Under the pieces are notes generated by a model. It worked only from the letters and a program-made list of their open reading frames with translations, did not search any database and had not been told where the DNA came from. From Pseudomonas borbori (GTDB taxonomy: Bacteria; Pseudomonadota; Gammaproteobacteria; Pseudomonadales; Pseudomonadaceae), in contig NZ_FOWX01000006.1 of NCBI RefSeq assembly GCF_900115555.1, positions 124,001 through 188,000 of the forward strand: a stretch of DNA of 64,000 bases. Direction: 5' to 3'. Positions within the stretch are counted from its first letter, which is position 1. The number at the start of each line of letters is the position of its first letter. The position numbers and the translations under genes were made by a program. Positions 49,436-58,309 of this stretch are shown here, in pieces.

Positions 49436-51070
49436 ATGGGTACTCGCATGTCGATCTACGAACAGGGCCTCGCGCCTGCCGCCGTCAATCATATCGCCCT
49501 CTCGCCCCTGAGCTTTATCGAGCGCACCGCCAGCGTTTACCCTCACTACCCGGCGGTGATCCACGGCTCGATCCGCCGCGACTGGAGCGAGACCTATGCC
49601 CGCTGCCGGCGCCTGGCCTCGGCCCTGGCCGGCCGCGGCATCGGCCAGGGCGACACGGTGGCGGTGATGCTGCCGAATATCCCGGCCATGCTCGAAGCCC
49701 ACTTCGGCGTGCCGATGATCGGCGCGGTGCTCAACACCCTCAACGTGCGCCTGGATGCCGAGGCCATCGCCTTTATGCTGCAGCACGGCGAAGCCAAGGT
49801 GCTGATCGCCGACCGCGAGTTCCATGAGGTGATCCACGCCGCCGTCGGCATGCTCGACCATCCACCGCTGGTGATCGACGTCGACGACCCGGAATACGGC
49901 GAGGGCCAGGCGGTCAGCGACCTCGACTACGAGGCCCTGCTGGCCGAGGGCGATCCGGCCTTCGCCTGGCAGTGGCCGACGGACGAATGGCAGGCGATCA
50001 GCCTCAACTACACCTCCGGTACCACCGGCAACCCCAAGGGCGTGGTCTACCACCACCGCGGCGCCTACCTCAATGCCCTGGGCAACCAGATGACCTGGGC
50101 CATGGGCAACCACCCGGTGTACCTCTGGACCCTGCCGATGTTCCACTGCAACGGCTGGTGCTACCCCTGGACCATCACCGCCCTGGCCGGCGTGCATGTA
50201 TTCCTGCGCCGCGTCGACCCGCAGAAGATTCTCCACCTGATCCGCGAACACCGGGTCAGCCATATGTGCGGCGCGCCCATCGTGCTCAACGCCCTGGTCA
50301 ACATGCCGGCGTCGGCCAAGGCGGCCATCGAACACCCGGTCAACGCCATGGTCGCCGGCGCGGCGCCGCCGGCCAAGGTGATAGGCGCTGTGGAGGAAAT
50401 GGGCATCAAGGTCACCCACGTCTACGGCCTCACCGAGGTCTACGGCCCGGTCACCGTGTGCGCCTGGCATGCCGAATGGGATGAACTGCCCCTGGATGAA
50501 AGGGCGCGGATCAAGTCACGCCAGGGCGTGCGCTACGCCACCCTGGAAGGCCTGATGGTCGGCGACCCCAAGACCCTGGAACCGACCCCGCGCGATGGCG
50601 AAACCATCGGCGAGATATTCATGCGCGGCAACACCGTGATGAAGGGCTACCTGAAGAACCCCAGCGCCACCGCCGAGGCCTTCGAGGGCGGCTGGTTCCA
50701 CACCGGCGACCTGGCCGTGTGCCACCCGGACGGCTACGTGGAAATCCGCGACCGGCTGAAAGACATCATCATCTCCGGCGGCGAGAACATCTCCACCATC
50801 GAGGTCGAGGGCGTGCTCTATCGCCACCCGGCGGTGCTGGAAGCGGCCGTGGTCGCCCGCCCGGACGAGAAATGGGGCGAGACGCCCTGCGCCTTCATCA
50901 CCCTCAAGGTCGACCAGCAGGCCACCAGCGAAGCCCAGATCATCGCCTTCTGCCGCGAGCACCTGGCCGGCTTCAAGGTGCCGAAAACCGTGGTCTTCAC
51001 CCAGTTGCCGAAGACCAGCACCGGCAAGATCCAGAAGTTCGTCCTGCGCGACAGGGCCAAGACGCTCTGA
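49436..51070 (+). CDS. Acyl-CoA ligase (AlkK/DmdB-like)
   Basis: 544-residue AMP-forming ligase that activates a carboxylic acid to its CoA thioester through an acyl-adenylate. Motifs: LNYTSGTTGNPKGVVYHHRG (P-loop), YGLTEVYGP (A5), GWFHTGDLAV (A7/A8), RLKDIIISGGENIS and the catalytic Lys in LPKTSTGKIQKF. Close relatives are medium-chain AlkK-type ligases and the DMSP-pathway enzyme DmdB; the substrate cannot be settled here. Start 49436 is used; ATG 49448 (MSIYEQGL) is a plausible shorter start. It begins a plus-strand run with a permease, an acyl-CoA dehydrogenase and a metallo-hydrolase. Confidence 0.92.
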   Translation: MGTRMSIYEQGLAPAAVNHIALSPLSFIERTASVYPHYPAVIHGSIRRDWSETYARCRRLASALAGRGIGQGDTVAVMLPNIPAMLEAHFGVPMIGAVLNTLNVRLDAEAIAFMLQHGEAKVLIADREFHEVIHAAVGMLDHPPLVIDVDDPEYGEGQAVSDLDYEALLAEGDPAFAWQWPTDEWQAISLNYTSGTTGNPKGVVYHHRGAYLNALGNQMTWAMGNHPVYLWTLPMFHCNGWCYPWTITALAGVHVFLRRVDPQKILHLIREHRVSHMCGAPIVLNALVNMPASAKAAIEHPVNAMVAGAAPPAKVIGAVEEMGIKVTHVYGLTEVYGPVTVCAWHAEWDELPLDERARIKSRQGVRYATLEGLMVGDPKTLEPTPRDGETIGEIFMRGNTVMKGYLKNPSATAEAFEGGWFHTGDLAVCHPDGYVEIRDRLKDIIISGGENISTIEVEGVLYRHPAVLEAAVVARPDEKWGETPCAFITLKVDQQATSEAQIIAFCREHLAGFKVPKTVVFTQLPKTSTGKIQKFVLRDRAKTL

Positions 51071-51074
51071 CACC

Positions 51075-51135
51075 CGTAGCCCGGATGTAATCCGGGGCCA
51101 GCCACTCGACTCCCCCGGATTGCATCCGGGCTACG
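51075..51135. repeat. REP-like palindrome (GTAGCCCGGAT family)
   Basis: The arms CGTAGCCCGGATGTAATCC... (51075-51097) and ...GGATTGCATCCGGGCTACG (51113-51135) are 23 bases long with one mismatch and a 15-base loop. It lies between the ligase and permease genes. It belongs to the same family as 10018-10085. Confidence 0.8.
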
Positions 51136-51196
51136 GCAAGACCGCACCGTTTGCACAACAACAAGAACCGGCCCTGGCGGCCGACGGAGAACCCTC

Positions 51197-52570
51197 ATGC
51201 AAATTTTCAAGCGCCGCGACGGCGACGAGCAACCCTACTGGCCCCTCGGCCCGTTCAAGGTACGCCTGCCCTTCGTGCATTACCGCTGGGAAACCGCGGA
51301 GATGCTCCAGGCGCTGATCATGTTCGTGGTCAGCCTGGCGATGATCCCGCTGCTGGAAAAATACCTCGGCCTGCCCTACGACGTGGCCCTGGCCTATGTG
51401 GTGGTGTGCGGCATCGGCTTCATGCTGCCGGCGCTGCTCGGGGTGCCCATGGTGCCCGGCTGGATCACCCCGGGGATCCCGGTGGTGCTGCTGTTTCTCG
51501 GTAACTTCGAGCCCGGCCCGCAGGCGATCCAGGCTCTGTTCGCCCTGCAGTTTCTGGTGTTCGTGATCTTCCTGGTGCTCGGCGTCACCCGCCTGGGCAG
51601 CACCCTGGTGAAGATCATTCCCAACTCGATGAAGGGCGGGATCATCATCGGCGCCGGCATCGCCGCGCTGATGGGCGAAATCTCCAGCGGCGGGCGCCTG
51701 GCCAACACGCCGATCTCCCTGGTGCTGGGCAGCCTGATCTGCCTCTACCTGATGTTCTCGGTGTCGTTCAAGGGCCTCACCGAGCGCGTGCCCCTGGCGC
51801 GCAAGATCGTCAACTACGGCATGGTGCCGGGCATGCTGATCGCCATCTTCATCGGCATCGCCGTGGGTGAGTACAAGATGCCCGACGTGCGCTTCGGCAT
51901 CACCGCGCCGGCCTTCGCCGAGATGTGGAACTACCTGCCGTTCAACGTCGGCTTCCCCGGCCTGGACGTGTTCCTGCTGGCCGTGCCGACGGCGGTGATC
52001 GCCTACATCATCGCCTTCGGCGACATCATCGTCGGCCAGTCGCTGATGCAGCGCGCCGACGAACTGCGCACCGATGAAGTAATCGAGAACAATATCGACC
52101 GCGTGCACCTGGTGACCGCCCTGCGCAACGCCCTGCACGCCTTCTTCGCCCCCTATCCGGGCCTGGCCGGGCCGCTGTGGACCGCCGTGGCGGCGACCAT
52201 GGCCGAGCGCTACAAGTACGGGCGCAAGGCCATGGACTCGATCTACAGCGGCGCCGGCACCTTCTGGATCACCGGTTTCATCGCCCTGTTCGCCCTGCCG
52301 CTGGTGAGCTTCTTCCAGCCGGTACTGCCGATCGCCCTGTCCCTGACCCTGATCCTCACCGGCTATATCTGCCTGATGGTCGGTTTCGAGCAACTCAACA
52401 ACAACACCGAACGCGGCGTCGCCGGCACCATGGGCGTGGTCCTGGCCGTCTACGGCGCGGGCTGGGGTCTGGCCGCCGGCGCGGCGCTGTACATCCTGGT
52501 CGAGCGCACCCACCTGCTCAGCTTCGCCTCGAGCAAGGACAAGACCAGCGGCGCCACCGAAGTCGACTGA
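51197..52570 (+). CDS. Multipass permease-like membrane protein (NCS2/SLC23-like)
   Basis: 457-residue inner-membrane protein with about 12-13 hydrophobic segments. Features reminiscent of the nucleobase-ascorbate (SLC23/NCS2) fold include GVPMVPGWITPGIPVVLLFL, KIIPNSMKGGIIIGAGIAA, FGDIIVGQSLMQRADEL and GPLWTAVAATMAERYKYG, but the canonical NCS2 QH and NxG signatures are not obvious. The family and solute are therefore uncertain. It lies between an acyl-CoA ligase and an acyl-CoA dehydrogenase, so uptake of the carboxylic acid they degrade is a reasonable guess. A UUCG hairpin follows. Confidence 0.8.
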   Translation: MQIFKRRDGDEQPYWPLGPFKVRLPFVHYRWETAEMLQALIMFVVSLAMIPLLEKYLGLPYDVALAYVVVCGIGFMLPALLGVPMVPGWITPGIPVVLLFLGNFEPGPQAIQALFALQFLVFVIFLVLGVTRLGSTLVKIIPNSMKGGIIIGAGIAALMGEISSGGRLANTPISLVLGSLICLYLMFSVSFKGLTERVPLARKIVNYGMVPGMLIAIFIGIAVGEYKMPDVRFGITAPAFAEMWNYLPFNVGFPGLDVFLLAVPTAVIAYIIAFGDIIVGQSLMQRADELRTDEVIENNIDRVHLVTALRNALHAFFAPYPGLAGPLWTAVAATMAERYKYGRKAMDSIYSGAGTFWITGFIALFALPLVSFFQPVLPIALSLTLILTGYICLMVGFEQLNNNTERGVAGTMGVVLAVYGAGWGLAAGAALYILVERTHLLSFASSKDKTSGATEVD

Positions 52571-52600
52571 CGCGCTATAACCCTAGTTATCAATTGCCAC

Positions 52601-52620
52601 GCCGCAGGTTCGCCTGCGGC
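52601..52620 (+). other. UUCG-capped hairpin between permease and dehydrogenase
   Basis: GCCGCAGG-TTCG-CCTGCGGC forms a perfect 8-bp stem with the extra-stable UUCG tetraloop, 20 bases before the next ATG. A short T run (TTTT) appears only after ACTTCG, so it may be a weak terminator or an mRNA-processing barrier inside the operon. Confidence 0.55.
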
Positions 52621-52640
52621 ACTTCGTTTTGAGGTGCCCC

Positions 52641-54413
52641 ATGCCCGACTACAACGCGCCCCTGCGCGACCTGCGTTTCGTCCTTCACCAAGTCTTCGAC
52701 GCCCCTGCGCTGTGGGCGCGCCTGCCGGCCCTGAGCGAAACCGTGGATGCCGCCACCGCCGACGCTATTCTCGAAGAGGCGGCCAAGGTCACCGGCAGTC
52801 TGATCGCCCCGCTCAACCGCAGCGGCGACGAAGAAGGCGCACAGTGGGTCGCCGGCGAGGTGCACACCCCGGCCGGATTCAAGCAGGCTTACGCCACCTA
52901 TATCCAAGGTGGCTGGGTCGGCCTGTCCGGCAACCCGGCCTACGGCGGCATGGGCATGCCCAAAATGCTCGCCGTGGCCTTCGAGGAGATGCTCTACGCC
53001 GCCAATGCCAGCTTCGCCCTCTACTCGGCGCTGAGTTCCGGTGCCTGCCTGGCGATCGACGCCCATGCCAGCGAAGCGCTGAAAAGCACCTACCTACCGC
53101 CCATGTACGAGGGCCGCTGGGCCGGTTCCATGTGCCTGACCGAGGCCCATGCCGGCACCGACCTGGGGATCATCCGCACCAGGGCCGAACCCCAGGCCGA
53201 CGGCAGCTACAGCATCAGTGGCAGCAAGATCTTCATCACCGGCGGCGAGCAGGACCTGACCGAGAACATCATCCACCTGGTACTGGCCAAGCTGCCGGGC
53301 GCGCCAGCCGGGCCCAAGGGCATCTCGCTGTTTCTGGTGCCCAAGGTGCTGGTGGGTGGCGACGGCAGCCTGGGGGCGCGCAATGCGGTGAGCTGCGGCT
53401 CGATCGAACACAAGATGGGCATCAAGGCCTCGAGCACCTGCGTGATCAACTTCGACGGCGCCCAGGGCTGGCTGATCGGCGAGGCCAACAAGGGTCTCGC
53501 CGCGATGTTCACCATGATGAACTACGAACGCCTGTCGATCGGCATCCAGGGCATCGGTTGCGCCGAAGCCTCCTACCAGGCCGCCGCCGCTTACGCCCGC
53601 GAGCGCCTGCAGAGCCGCGCGGCCAGCGGCAAGGTGGCGCCGGACCAGGCCGCCGACCCGATCATCGTGCATGCCGACGTGCGCCGCATGCTACTCAGCA
53701 TGAAAGCCATGACCGAGGGCGGTCGCGCCTTTGCCTGTTACGTCGGCCAGCAACTGGACCTGAGCAAGTTCAGCGAGGACGCCGCGGAACGCCAGCAGGC
53801 CGAGGCATTGGTCGCCCTGCTCACCCCGCTGGCCAAGGCCTTCTTCACCGACAGCGGCCTGGACAGCTGCGTGCACGGCCAGCAGGTGTTCGGCGGCCAC
53901 GGCTATATCCGCGAGTGGGGCCAGGAGCAACTGGTGCGCGACGTGCGCATCGCCCAGATCTACGAGGGCACCAACGGCATCCAGGCCCTCGACCTGCTCG
54001 GGCGCAAGGTGGTGGCGGGCGGCGGCGCGGCGCTGCGCCAGTTCGCGACCGAAGTCCGCCACTTCGCCCACCAGCACGAAACGCCCTACGGCGGCGAGCT
54101 GGTCACCGCCCTGGAACGCCTGGAAGCGGTCAGCGGCTGGCTGCTGGAACAGGCCAAGACGGATGCCAATGCGGTCGGCGCCGCCTCGGTGGAGTACCTG
54201 CACCTGTTCGGCTACGTCGCCTACGCCTATATGTGGGCACGTATGGCCGCGGTGGCCGAAGCCCGCCGCGCCGATGACGAGGCCTTCTACGCCGGCAAGC
54301 TGGCCACCGCAGCCTTCTACTTCGCCCGCCTGCTACCGCGCACCCTGAGCCTGGAGGCGAGCATCCGCGCCGGCAGCGCGCCGCTGTATGGGCTGGCCGC
54401 CGAGCAGTTCTGA
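52641..54413 (+). CDS. Acyl-CoA dehydrogenase (long, DmdC-type)
   Basis: 590-residue FAD-dependent acyl-CoA dehydrogenase with the extra C-terminal ACAD domain found in DmdC-like proteins. Visible motifs are AYGGMGMPKML, MCLTEAHAGTDLG (FAD/substrate), SGSKIFITGGEQD, GYIREWGQEQLVRDVRIAQI and the catalytic-Glu segment IYEGTNGIQALDLLG. It introduces the alpha,beta double bond in an acyl-CoA; with the AlkK/DmdB-like ligase upstream it would give a ligase-dehydrogenase pair for a short or branched acid, or methylthiopropionate. The ATG at 52641 has GAGGTG six bases upstream. A strong terminator follows. Confidence 0.93.
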   Translation: MPDYNAPLRDLRFVLHQVFDAPALWARLPALSETVDAATADAILEEAAKVTGSLIAPLNRSGDEEGAQWVAGEVHTPAGFKQAYATYIQGGWVGLSGNPAYGGMGMPKMLAVAFEEMLYAANASFALYSALSSGACLAIDAHASEALKSTYLPPMYEGRWAGSMCLTEAHAGTDLGIIRTRAEPQADGSYSISGSKIFITGGEQDLTENIIHLVLAKLPGAPAGPKGISLFLVPKVLVGGDGSLGARNAVSCGSIEHKMGIKASSTCVINFDGAQGWLIGEANKGLAAMFTMMNYERLSIGIQGIGCAEASYQAAAAYARERLQSRAASGKVAPDQAADPIIVHADVRRMLLSMKAMTEGGRAFACYVGQQLDLSKFSEDAAERQQAEALVALLTPLAKAFFTDSGLDSCVHGQQVFGGHGYIREWGQEQLVRDVRIAQIYEGTNGIQALDLLGRKVVAGGGAALRQFATEVRHFAHQHETPYGGELVTALERLEAVSGWLLEQAKTDANAVGAASVEYLHLFGYVAYAYMWARMAAVAEARRADDEAFYAGKLATAAFYFARLLPRTLSLEASIRAGSAPLYGLAAEQF

Positions 54414-54438
54414 CCGGCTGCTAAAATGTTGAGCGTTT

Positions 54439-54462
54439 GCGCGGCGAAGGCCGCGCTTTTTT
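54439..54462 (+). terminator. Intrinsic terminator after the acyl-CoA dehydrogenase
   Basis: GCGCGGC-GAAG-GCCGCGC (54439-54456) is a 7-bp GC stem with a 4-base loop followed by six T. It begins 26 bases after the dehydrogenase stop and separates it from the metallo-hydrolase gene. Confidence 0.8.
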
Positions 54463-54536
54463 ATTCGGGCCTCGGCCGGCGCCTGCGCCTGCGCTTGGCG
54501 TATCCTCGTCCAGATGCAGCAGCGCGACGCCAGCCA

Positions 54537-54554
54537 GGGTGCGCCATGCGCACC
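54537..54554. repeat. Dispersed GGGTGCGC...GCGCACC repeat
   Basis: GGGTGCGCCATGCGCACC, with a second partial unit GGTGCGCAC at 54578-54586. It lies in the 209-base gap before the metallo-hydrolase. Same family as 22106 and 55499. Confidence 0.65.
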
Positions 54555-54622
54555 ACGGACAACCGCAACGAACGACCGGTGCGCACAGCCTAGGCGACCT
54601 CGCACCCCCTACGGAAAGACTC

Positions 54623-55489
54623 ATGCGCACACTGACCACCCTCACCGGCAACAGCCAGAAACTCGACGGCGGCGCCATGTTCGGCAATGCCCCCAAGGCC
54701 CTGTGGCAGCGCTGGATGGCCGCGGATGAACAGAACCGCATCGACCTCGGTTGCCGCGCCCTGCTGGTGCAGGAAGAGGGCCGCAACATCCTGGTGGAAA
54801 CCGGCATCGGCGCCTTCTTCAGCCCCGAGCTGAAAGACCGCTTCGGCGTCCAGGAGGACCGCCACGTGCTGCTCGATAGCCTGGCCGAACTGGGCCTGAG
54901 CGATGCCGACATCGACATAGTGCTGCTCACCCACCTGCACTTCGACCACGCCGGCGGCCTGCTCGCCGCCTGGGCAGCAGGCCAGCCGGCGCGCCTGCTG
55001 TTCCCCCATGCGCGCTACGTCGCCGGCCAGCGTCAGTGGCAGCGCGCCTGCCAGCCCCACGCCCGCGACCGCGCCTCCTATATCCCCGAGCTGCTGACCT
55101 TGCTGGAAAACAGCGGCCGCCTGACCCTGCTGGAGGAAGCTGACCAGTGCCAACTGCTCGGCCCGGACTGGCGCCTGCACTGGAGCGATGGCCATACCCC
55201 GGGGCTGCTGCTGCCCGAGGTGGCCATGCCCGGCGGCCCGGTGCTGTTCCCCAGCGACCTGATCCCCGGCGCGCCCTGGGTGCACCTGCCGATCACCATG
55301 GGCTACGACCGCTTCCCCGAAGGCTTGATCGAGGAGAAGACGACACTGCTGGCCGACCTGTTCGAGCGCGGCGGCCGCCTGGTGTTAACCCACGACCCGG
55401 CGATCGCCATGGGCCGGGTGGTGCGCGATGCAAAGGGTCGTTATGGCCTGGCGGATGCCCAGGCCGCCGTGTGCAAGCTGGCCGAATAG
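54623..55489 (+). CDS. MBL-fold metallo-hydrolase
   Basis: 288-residue metallo-beta-lactamase-fold hydrolase. The zinc motif is [10 protein letters not shown] (HxHxDH), with additional ligand candidates in [22 protein letters not shown] and [10 protein letters not shown]. This fold includes thioesterases, lactonases and glyoxalases; the substrate cannot be assigned. It begins after the dehydrogenase terminator, so it may have its own promoter, but it is on the same strand as the acyl-CoA genes and could act on a thioester or lactone in that pathway. The start at 54623 ([11 protein letters not shown]) follows GGAAAG. Confidence 0.88.
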   Translation: MRTLTTLTGNSQKLDGGAMFGNAPKALWQRWMAADEQNRIDLGCRALLVQEEGRNILVETGIGAFFSPELKDRFGVQEDRHVLLDSLAELGLSDADIDIVLLTHLHFDHAGGLLAAWAAGQPARLLFPHARYVAGQRQWQRACQPHARDRASYIPELLTLLENSGRLTLLEEADQCQLLGPDWRLHWSDGHTPGLLLPEVAMPGGPVLFPSDLIPGAPWVHLPITMGYDRFPEGLIEEKTTLLADLFERGGRLVLTHDPAIAMGRVVRDAKGRYGLADAQAAVCKLAE

Positions 55490-55498
55490 CAGTGACTT

Positions 55499-55555
55499 GG
55501 TGCGCACGGCGCACCCCACACAGCCCGCGCCTTTGTAGGGTGCGCCATGCGCACC
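55499..55555. repeat. Inverted pair of GTAGGGTGCGC repeats
   Basis: One unit reads GGTGCGCACGGCGCACCCCACA (55499-55520) and the other TTGTAGGGTGCGCCATGCGC... in the opposite sense, ending CACC at 55555. Their 22-base arms pair with two mismatches across a short spacer, giving a REP-doublet-like structure directly after the metallo-hydrolase stop that could end its transcript. Confidence 0.7.
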
Positions 55556-55566
55556 GCCCCCGCTAA

Positions 55567-55778
55567 CAGGCCGCTGAAAAAATACCTACGTTGGCAATAC
55601 TGCGTTAAAAACGGCCTCAAAATACTCATTTACAGCGAGTAAACTCCGCTTTTGATTCGCTTCGCTCACCCTGCGGGCCAGCCTACGGCTGTTACTCCGC
55701 TGCGCTACGTTGCGGCCGTTTTTGCGGGGACGCCTAGTCCTTGTCTTGCCTGCCTCGCCTACGTTTTTCAACGGCCTG
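55567..55778. mobile_element. 212-bp MITE-like element
   Basis: The ends are CAGGCCGCTGAAAAA (left) and TTTTTCAACGGCCTG (right): 15-base terminal inverted repeats with one mismatch. The element is flanked on both sides by CTAA (55563-55566 and 55779-55782), a possible 4-bp target duplication. It carries no real gene; a 61-codon minus-strand open frame within it is a by-product of the repeat. The right flank duplicates the stop region of the YceK-like gene. A related end occurs at 38883-38897. Confidence 0.65.
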
Positions 55779-56075
55779 CTAAAGCCCGCCGCTGACGCCC
55801 AGGCTCACGCCCAATTCGGTCGCCAGCGAGAATGGCAGCAGCAGGGTGTCCAGCAAAGCACTGGCGGGCAGATCGAGGCCGGGGTATTGGGGCGCCTCGG
55901 CACCGAACCGCGCCTCGGCGCAGCAGCCATTGTTCAGCGCATACAAGTCCAGGCGAGTGCCGGCATAGATCACCGGCGCGCCCGGCTTGGCCGCATCCAG
56001 GGTGCGCAGCGTGGCGCAGCCGCTGCTCAACAGCATGAGCAGCAGGCAGCCCATACGCACGGCGGTGCTACTCAT
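55779..56075 (-). CDS. YceK/YidQ-like lipoprotein
   Basis: 98-residue small lipoprotein. The signal ends in the lipobox LLSSGCATL. The mature part has [16 protein letters not shown] and the conserved C-terminal [18 protein letters not shown], typical of the YceK/YidQ family, whose function is unknown. The start overlaps the end of ubiX by eight bases. Its TAG stop lies at the very edge of the 212-bp repeat element, so insertion seems to have occurred at or next to the stop codon without spoiling the frame. Confidence 0.88.
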   Translation of the reverse strand: MSSTAVRMGCLLLMLLSSGCATLRTLDAAKPGAPVIYAGTRLDLYALNNGCCAEARFGAEAPQYPGLDLPASALLDTLLLPFSLATELGVSLGVSGGL

Positions 56076-56697
56076 CCGAAACCTGATGATGCTCGCCCCA
56101 GCGCGGCAGCATGTCCTGGGGCACGCCCAGGCAGTTGAGAATGCGCGCGACGACGAAGTCGATCAGGTCGTCGATGGTCTGCGGCTGATGATAGAAACCC
56201 GGCGCCGCCGGCAGGATCACAGCGCCCAGGTTCGACAGCTTGAGCATGTTCTCCAGGTGGATGCTGGAGAACGGCGCCTCGCGCGGTACCAGGATCAACT
56301 GCCGGCGCTCCTTGAGCACCACATCGGCGGCGCGTTCGATCAGGTTGTTGCAGGCACCGCTGGCGATCGCCGACAGCGTACCGGTGCTGCAGGGCACAAC
56401 CACCATCGCCGAGGGTGCGCCCGAGCCGGAGGCCACCGGGGCCATCCAGTCTTCCTTGCCATAGACGCGAATCTGCCCCGGCGCCGCACCGGTGTATTCA
56501 CTGAGGAACGCCTGCATGGCCTGGGGCTTGGCCGGCAGGGTCACGTCCGTTTCGGTGGCCAGCACCAGTTGCGCGGCCCTGGAAATCAGGAAATGCACCT
56601 CACGCTCTTCCTGCACCAGGCAATCGAGCAGGCGCAGGCCGTACTGGGCGCCGGAAGCGCCGGTCATGGCCAAAGTAATTCGCTCGGGTCCGGACAT
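56068..56697 (-). CDS. ubiX: Flavin prenyltransferase UbiX
   Basis: Makes prenylated FMN, the cofactor of the UbiD decarboxylase in ubiquinone synthesis. The 209 residues match the family. Signatures are [19 protein letters not shown] (FMN/dimethylallyl-phosphate site), [33 protein letters not shown] and [17 protein letters not shown]. The ATG at 56697 follows the mpl stop at once, implying co-transcription as in other Pseudomonas. Confidence 0.97.
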   Translation of the reverse strand: MSGPERITLAMTGASGAQYGLRLLDCLVQEEREVHFLISRAAQLVLATETDVTLPAKPQAMQAFLSEYTGAAPGQIRVYGKEDWMAPVASGSGAPSAMVVVPCSTGTLSAIASGACNNLIERAADVVLKERRQLILVPREAPFSSIHLENMLKLSNLGAVILPAAPGFYHQPQTIDDLIDFVVARILNCLGVPQDMLPRWGEHHQVSDE

Positions 56698-58050
56698 TTA
56701 TGCCTCCAATGCCGCGGCCAGCTTGCCGTGCAAGCCGCCGAAACCGCCGTTGCTCATCACCACCACCTGGGTGCCCGGTGCGGCTTCGGCCTTGACCCCG
56801 GCGATGATCGCCTCCAGCGAGTCGCAGACCCGGGTCGGCACCGTGGAGGTGGCGACTGTCGCCGCCAGGTCCCAGCCGAGGTTGGCCGGTGCGTACCAGT
56901 ACACCGAGTCGGCCTGCACCACCGAACCCGGCAGGCCATCGCGGTGGGCGCCGAGCTTCATCGAGTTGGAACGTGGCTCGATCACCGCGATCAGGCGGGC
57001 ATCGCCGATGCGCTTGCGCAGGCCGTCGAGGGTGGTGGCAATCGCCGTCGGGTGGTGGGCGAAGTCGTCGAAGATGGTCACGCCGTTGACTTCGGCGACC
57101 TTCTCCATGCGCCGCTTGGCGTTGATGAAACTGCCCAGCGCGGCGATGCCGAGTTCCGCCACCACGCCGACATGCCGCGCCGCCGCCAAGACCGCCAGGG
57201 CGTTGGCCACATTGTGCTGGCCGCTCAGCTGCCAGTCGACCACGCCCTGCGGACGGCCGTCGAACAGCACCTCGAAACGCGAGCCGTCGGCGCTGAGCAG
57301 GCGCGCCTGCCACTGGCCGCCTTCGCCAGTGGTTGCTACCTCCGTCCAGCAGCCCATCTCGACCACCCGCTGCAGTGCCACGTCCGCAGCCGGGTGGATG
57401 ATCAGGCCAGCGCCGGGGATGGTTCGCACCAGATGGTGGAATTGCCGCTCGATGGCCGCCAGATCCGGGAAGATGTCCGCGTGATCGAACTCCAGGTTGT
57501 TCAGGATCGCGGTCCGCGGGCGGTAGTGGACGAACTTGCTGCGCTTGTCGAAGAAGGCGCTGTCGTACTCGTCGGCCTCGACCACGAAAAACGGCGTGCC
57601 ACCCAGGCGCGCGGAAATACCGAAGTTCTGCGGCACCCCGCCGATCAGAAAGCCCGGGCTCATGCCGGCGTGCTCCAGCACCCAGGCCAGCATGCTGCTG
57701 GCGCTGGTCTTGCCATGGGTGCCGGCCACCGCCAGCACCCAACGGCCCTGCAGCACATGGTCGGCCAGCCACTGCGGGCCGCTGACGTAGGGCAACCCCT
57801 GGTCGAGTACGTACTCCACTGCCGAATTGCCGCGCGACAGGGCGTTGCCGATCACCACCAGGTCCGGAGCCGGATCGAGCTGTGCGGCGTCGTAGCCCTG
57901 GGTCAGCTCGATGCCCTGGGCCTCGAGCTGGGTGCTCATCGGCGGGTAGACATTGGCGTCGGAACCGGTGACGCGATGGCCCAGCTCCTTGGCCAGCACG
58001 GCCAACGAGCCCATGAAGGTGCCGCAGATGCCAAGAATATGGATATGCAT
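56698..58050 (-). CDS. mpl: UDP-MurNAc:tripeptide ligase Mpl
   Basis: Recycles the cell-wall tripeptide L-Ala-gamma-D-Glu-meso-Dap by ligating it to UDP-MurNAc. The 450 residues belong to the Mur ligase family: N-terminal Rossmann motif HILGICGTFMGSLAVLA, P-loop AVAGTHGKTSASSMLAW, central VVEADEYDSAFFD and C-terminal VTIFDDFAHHPTAI and VIEPRSNSMKLG. All are intact. It is first in the mpl-ubiX-YceK unit and divergent from the acetyltransferase gene across 259 bases, in which no clear promoter could be called. Confidence 0.97.
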   Translation of the reverse strand: MHIHILGICGTFMGSLAVLAKELGHRVTGSDANVYPPMSTQLEAQGIELTQGYDAAQLDPAPDLVVIGNALSRGNSAVEYVLDQGLPYVSGPQWLADHVLQGRWVLAVAGTHGKTSASSMLAWVLEHAGMSPGFLIGGVPQNFGISARLGGTPFFVVEADEYDSAFFDKRSKFVHYRPRTAILNNLEFDHADIFPDLAAIERQFHHLVRTIPGAGLIIHPAADVALQRVVEMGCWTEVATTGEGGQWQARLLSADGSRFEVLFDGRPQGVVDWQLSGQHNVANALAVLAAARHVGVVAELGIAALGSFINAKRRMEKVAEVNGVTIFDDFAHHPTAIATTLDGLRKRIGDARLIAVIEPRSNSMKLGAHRDGLPGSVVQADSVYWYAPANLGWDLAATVATSTVPTRVCDSLEAIIAGVKAEAAPGTQVVVMSNGGFGGLHGKLAAALEA

Positions 58051-58309
58051 GATTTACCTTGAAGGCGTCCTCAAAAACCGGCCAGAACTGGCCCTGAACA
58101 AGATCGCCGCAGGTTAGCACAGCGGTCCGTGCTCGATCTCGGTGTGTAGCGTTTCGACCAGCCAGGCCCGGCCAGGTTGCAGGACACGGACTTCATAATC
58201 AAACGCTTGCTTGGATTGCGCTTTCCAAAAGCATTAGGCAGCATCGGTGCGTCCGCTGGCACAGCCCATGCAGTGCCAACCCAGCCCATCACTAATGCCG
58301 AGGCTCGCC

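Noticed and set aside
55586..55771. A 61-codon minus-strand open frame
   Set aside because: It lies wholly inside the 212-bp repeat element, has no convincing ribosome site, and its sequence is explained by the repeat.
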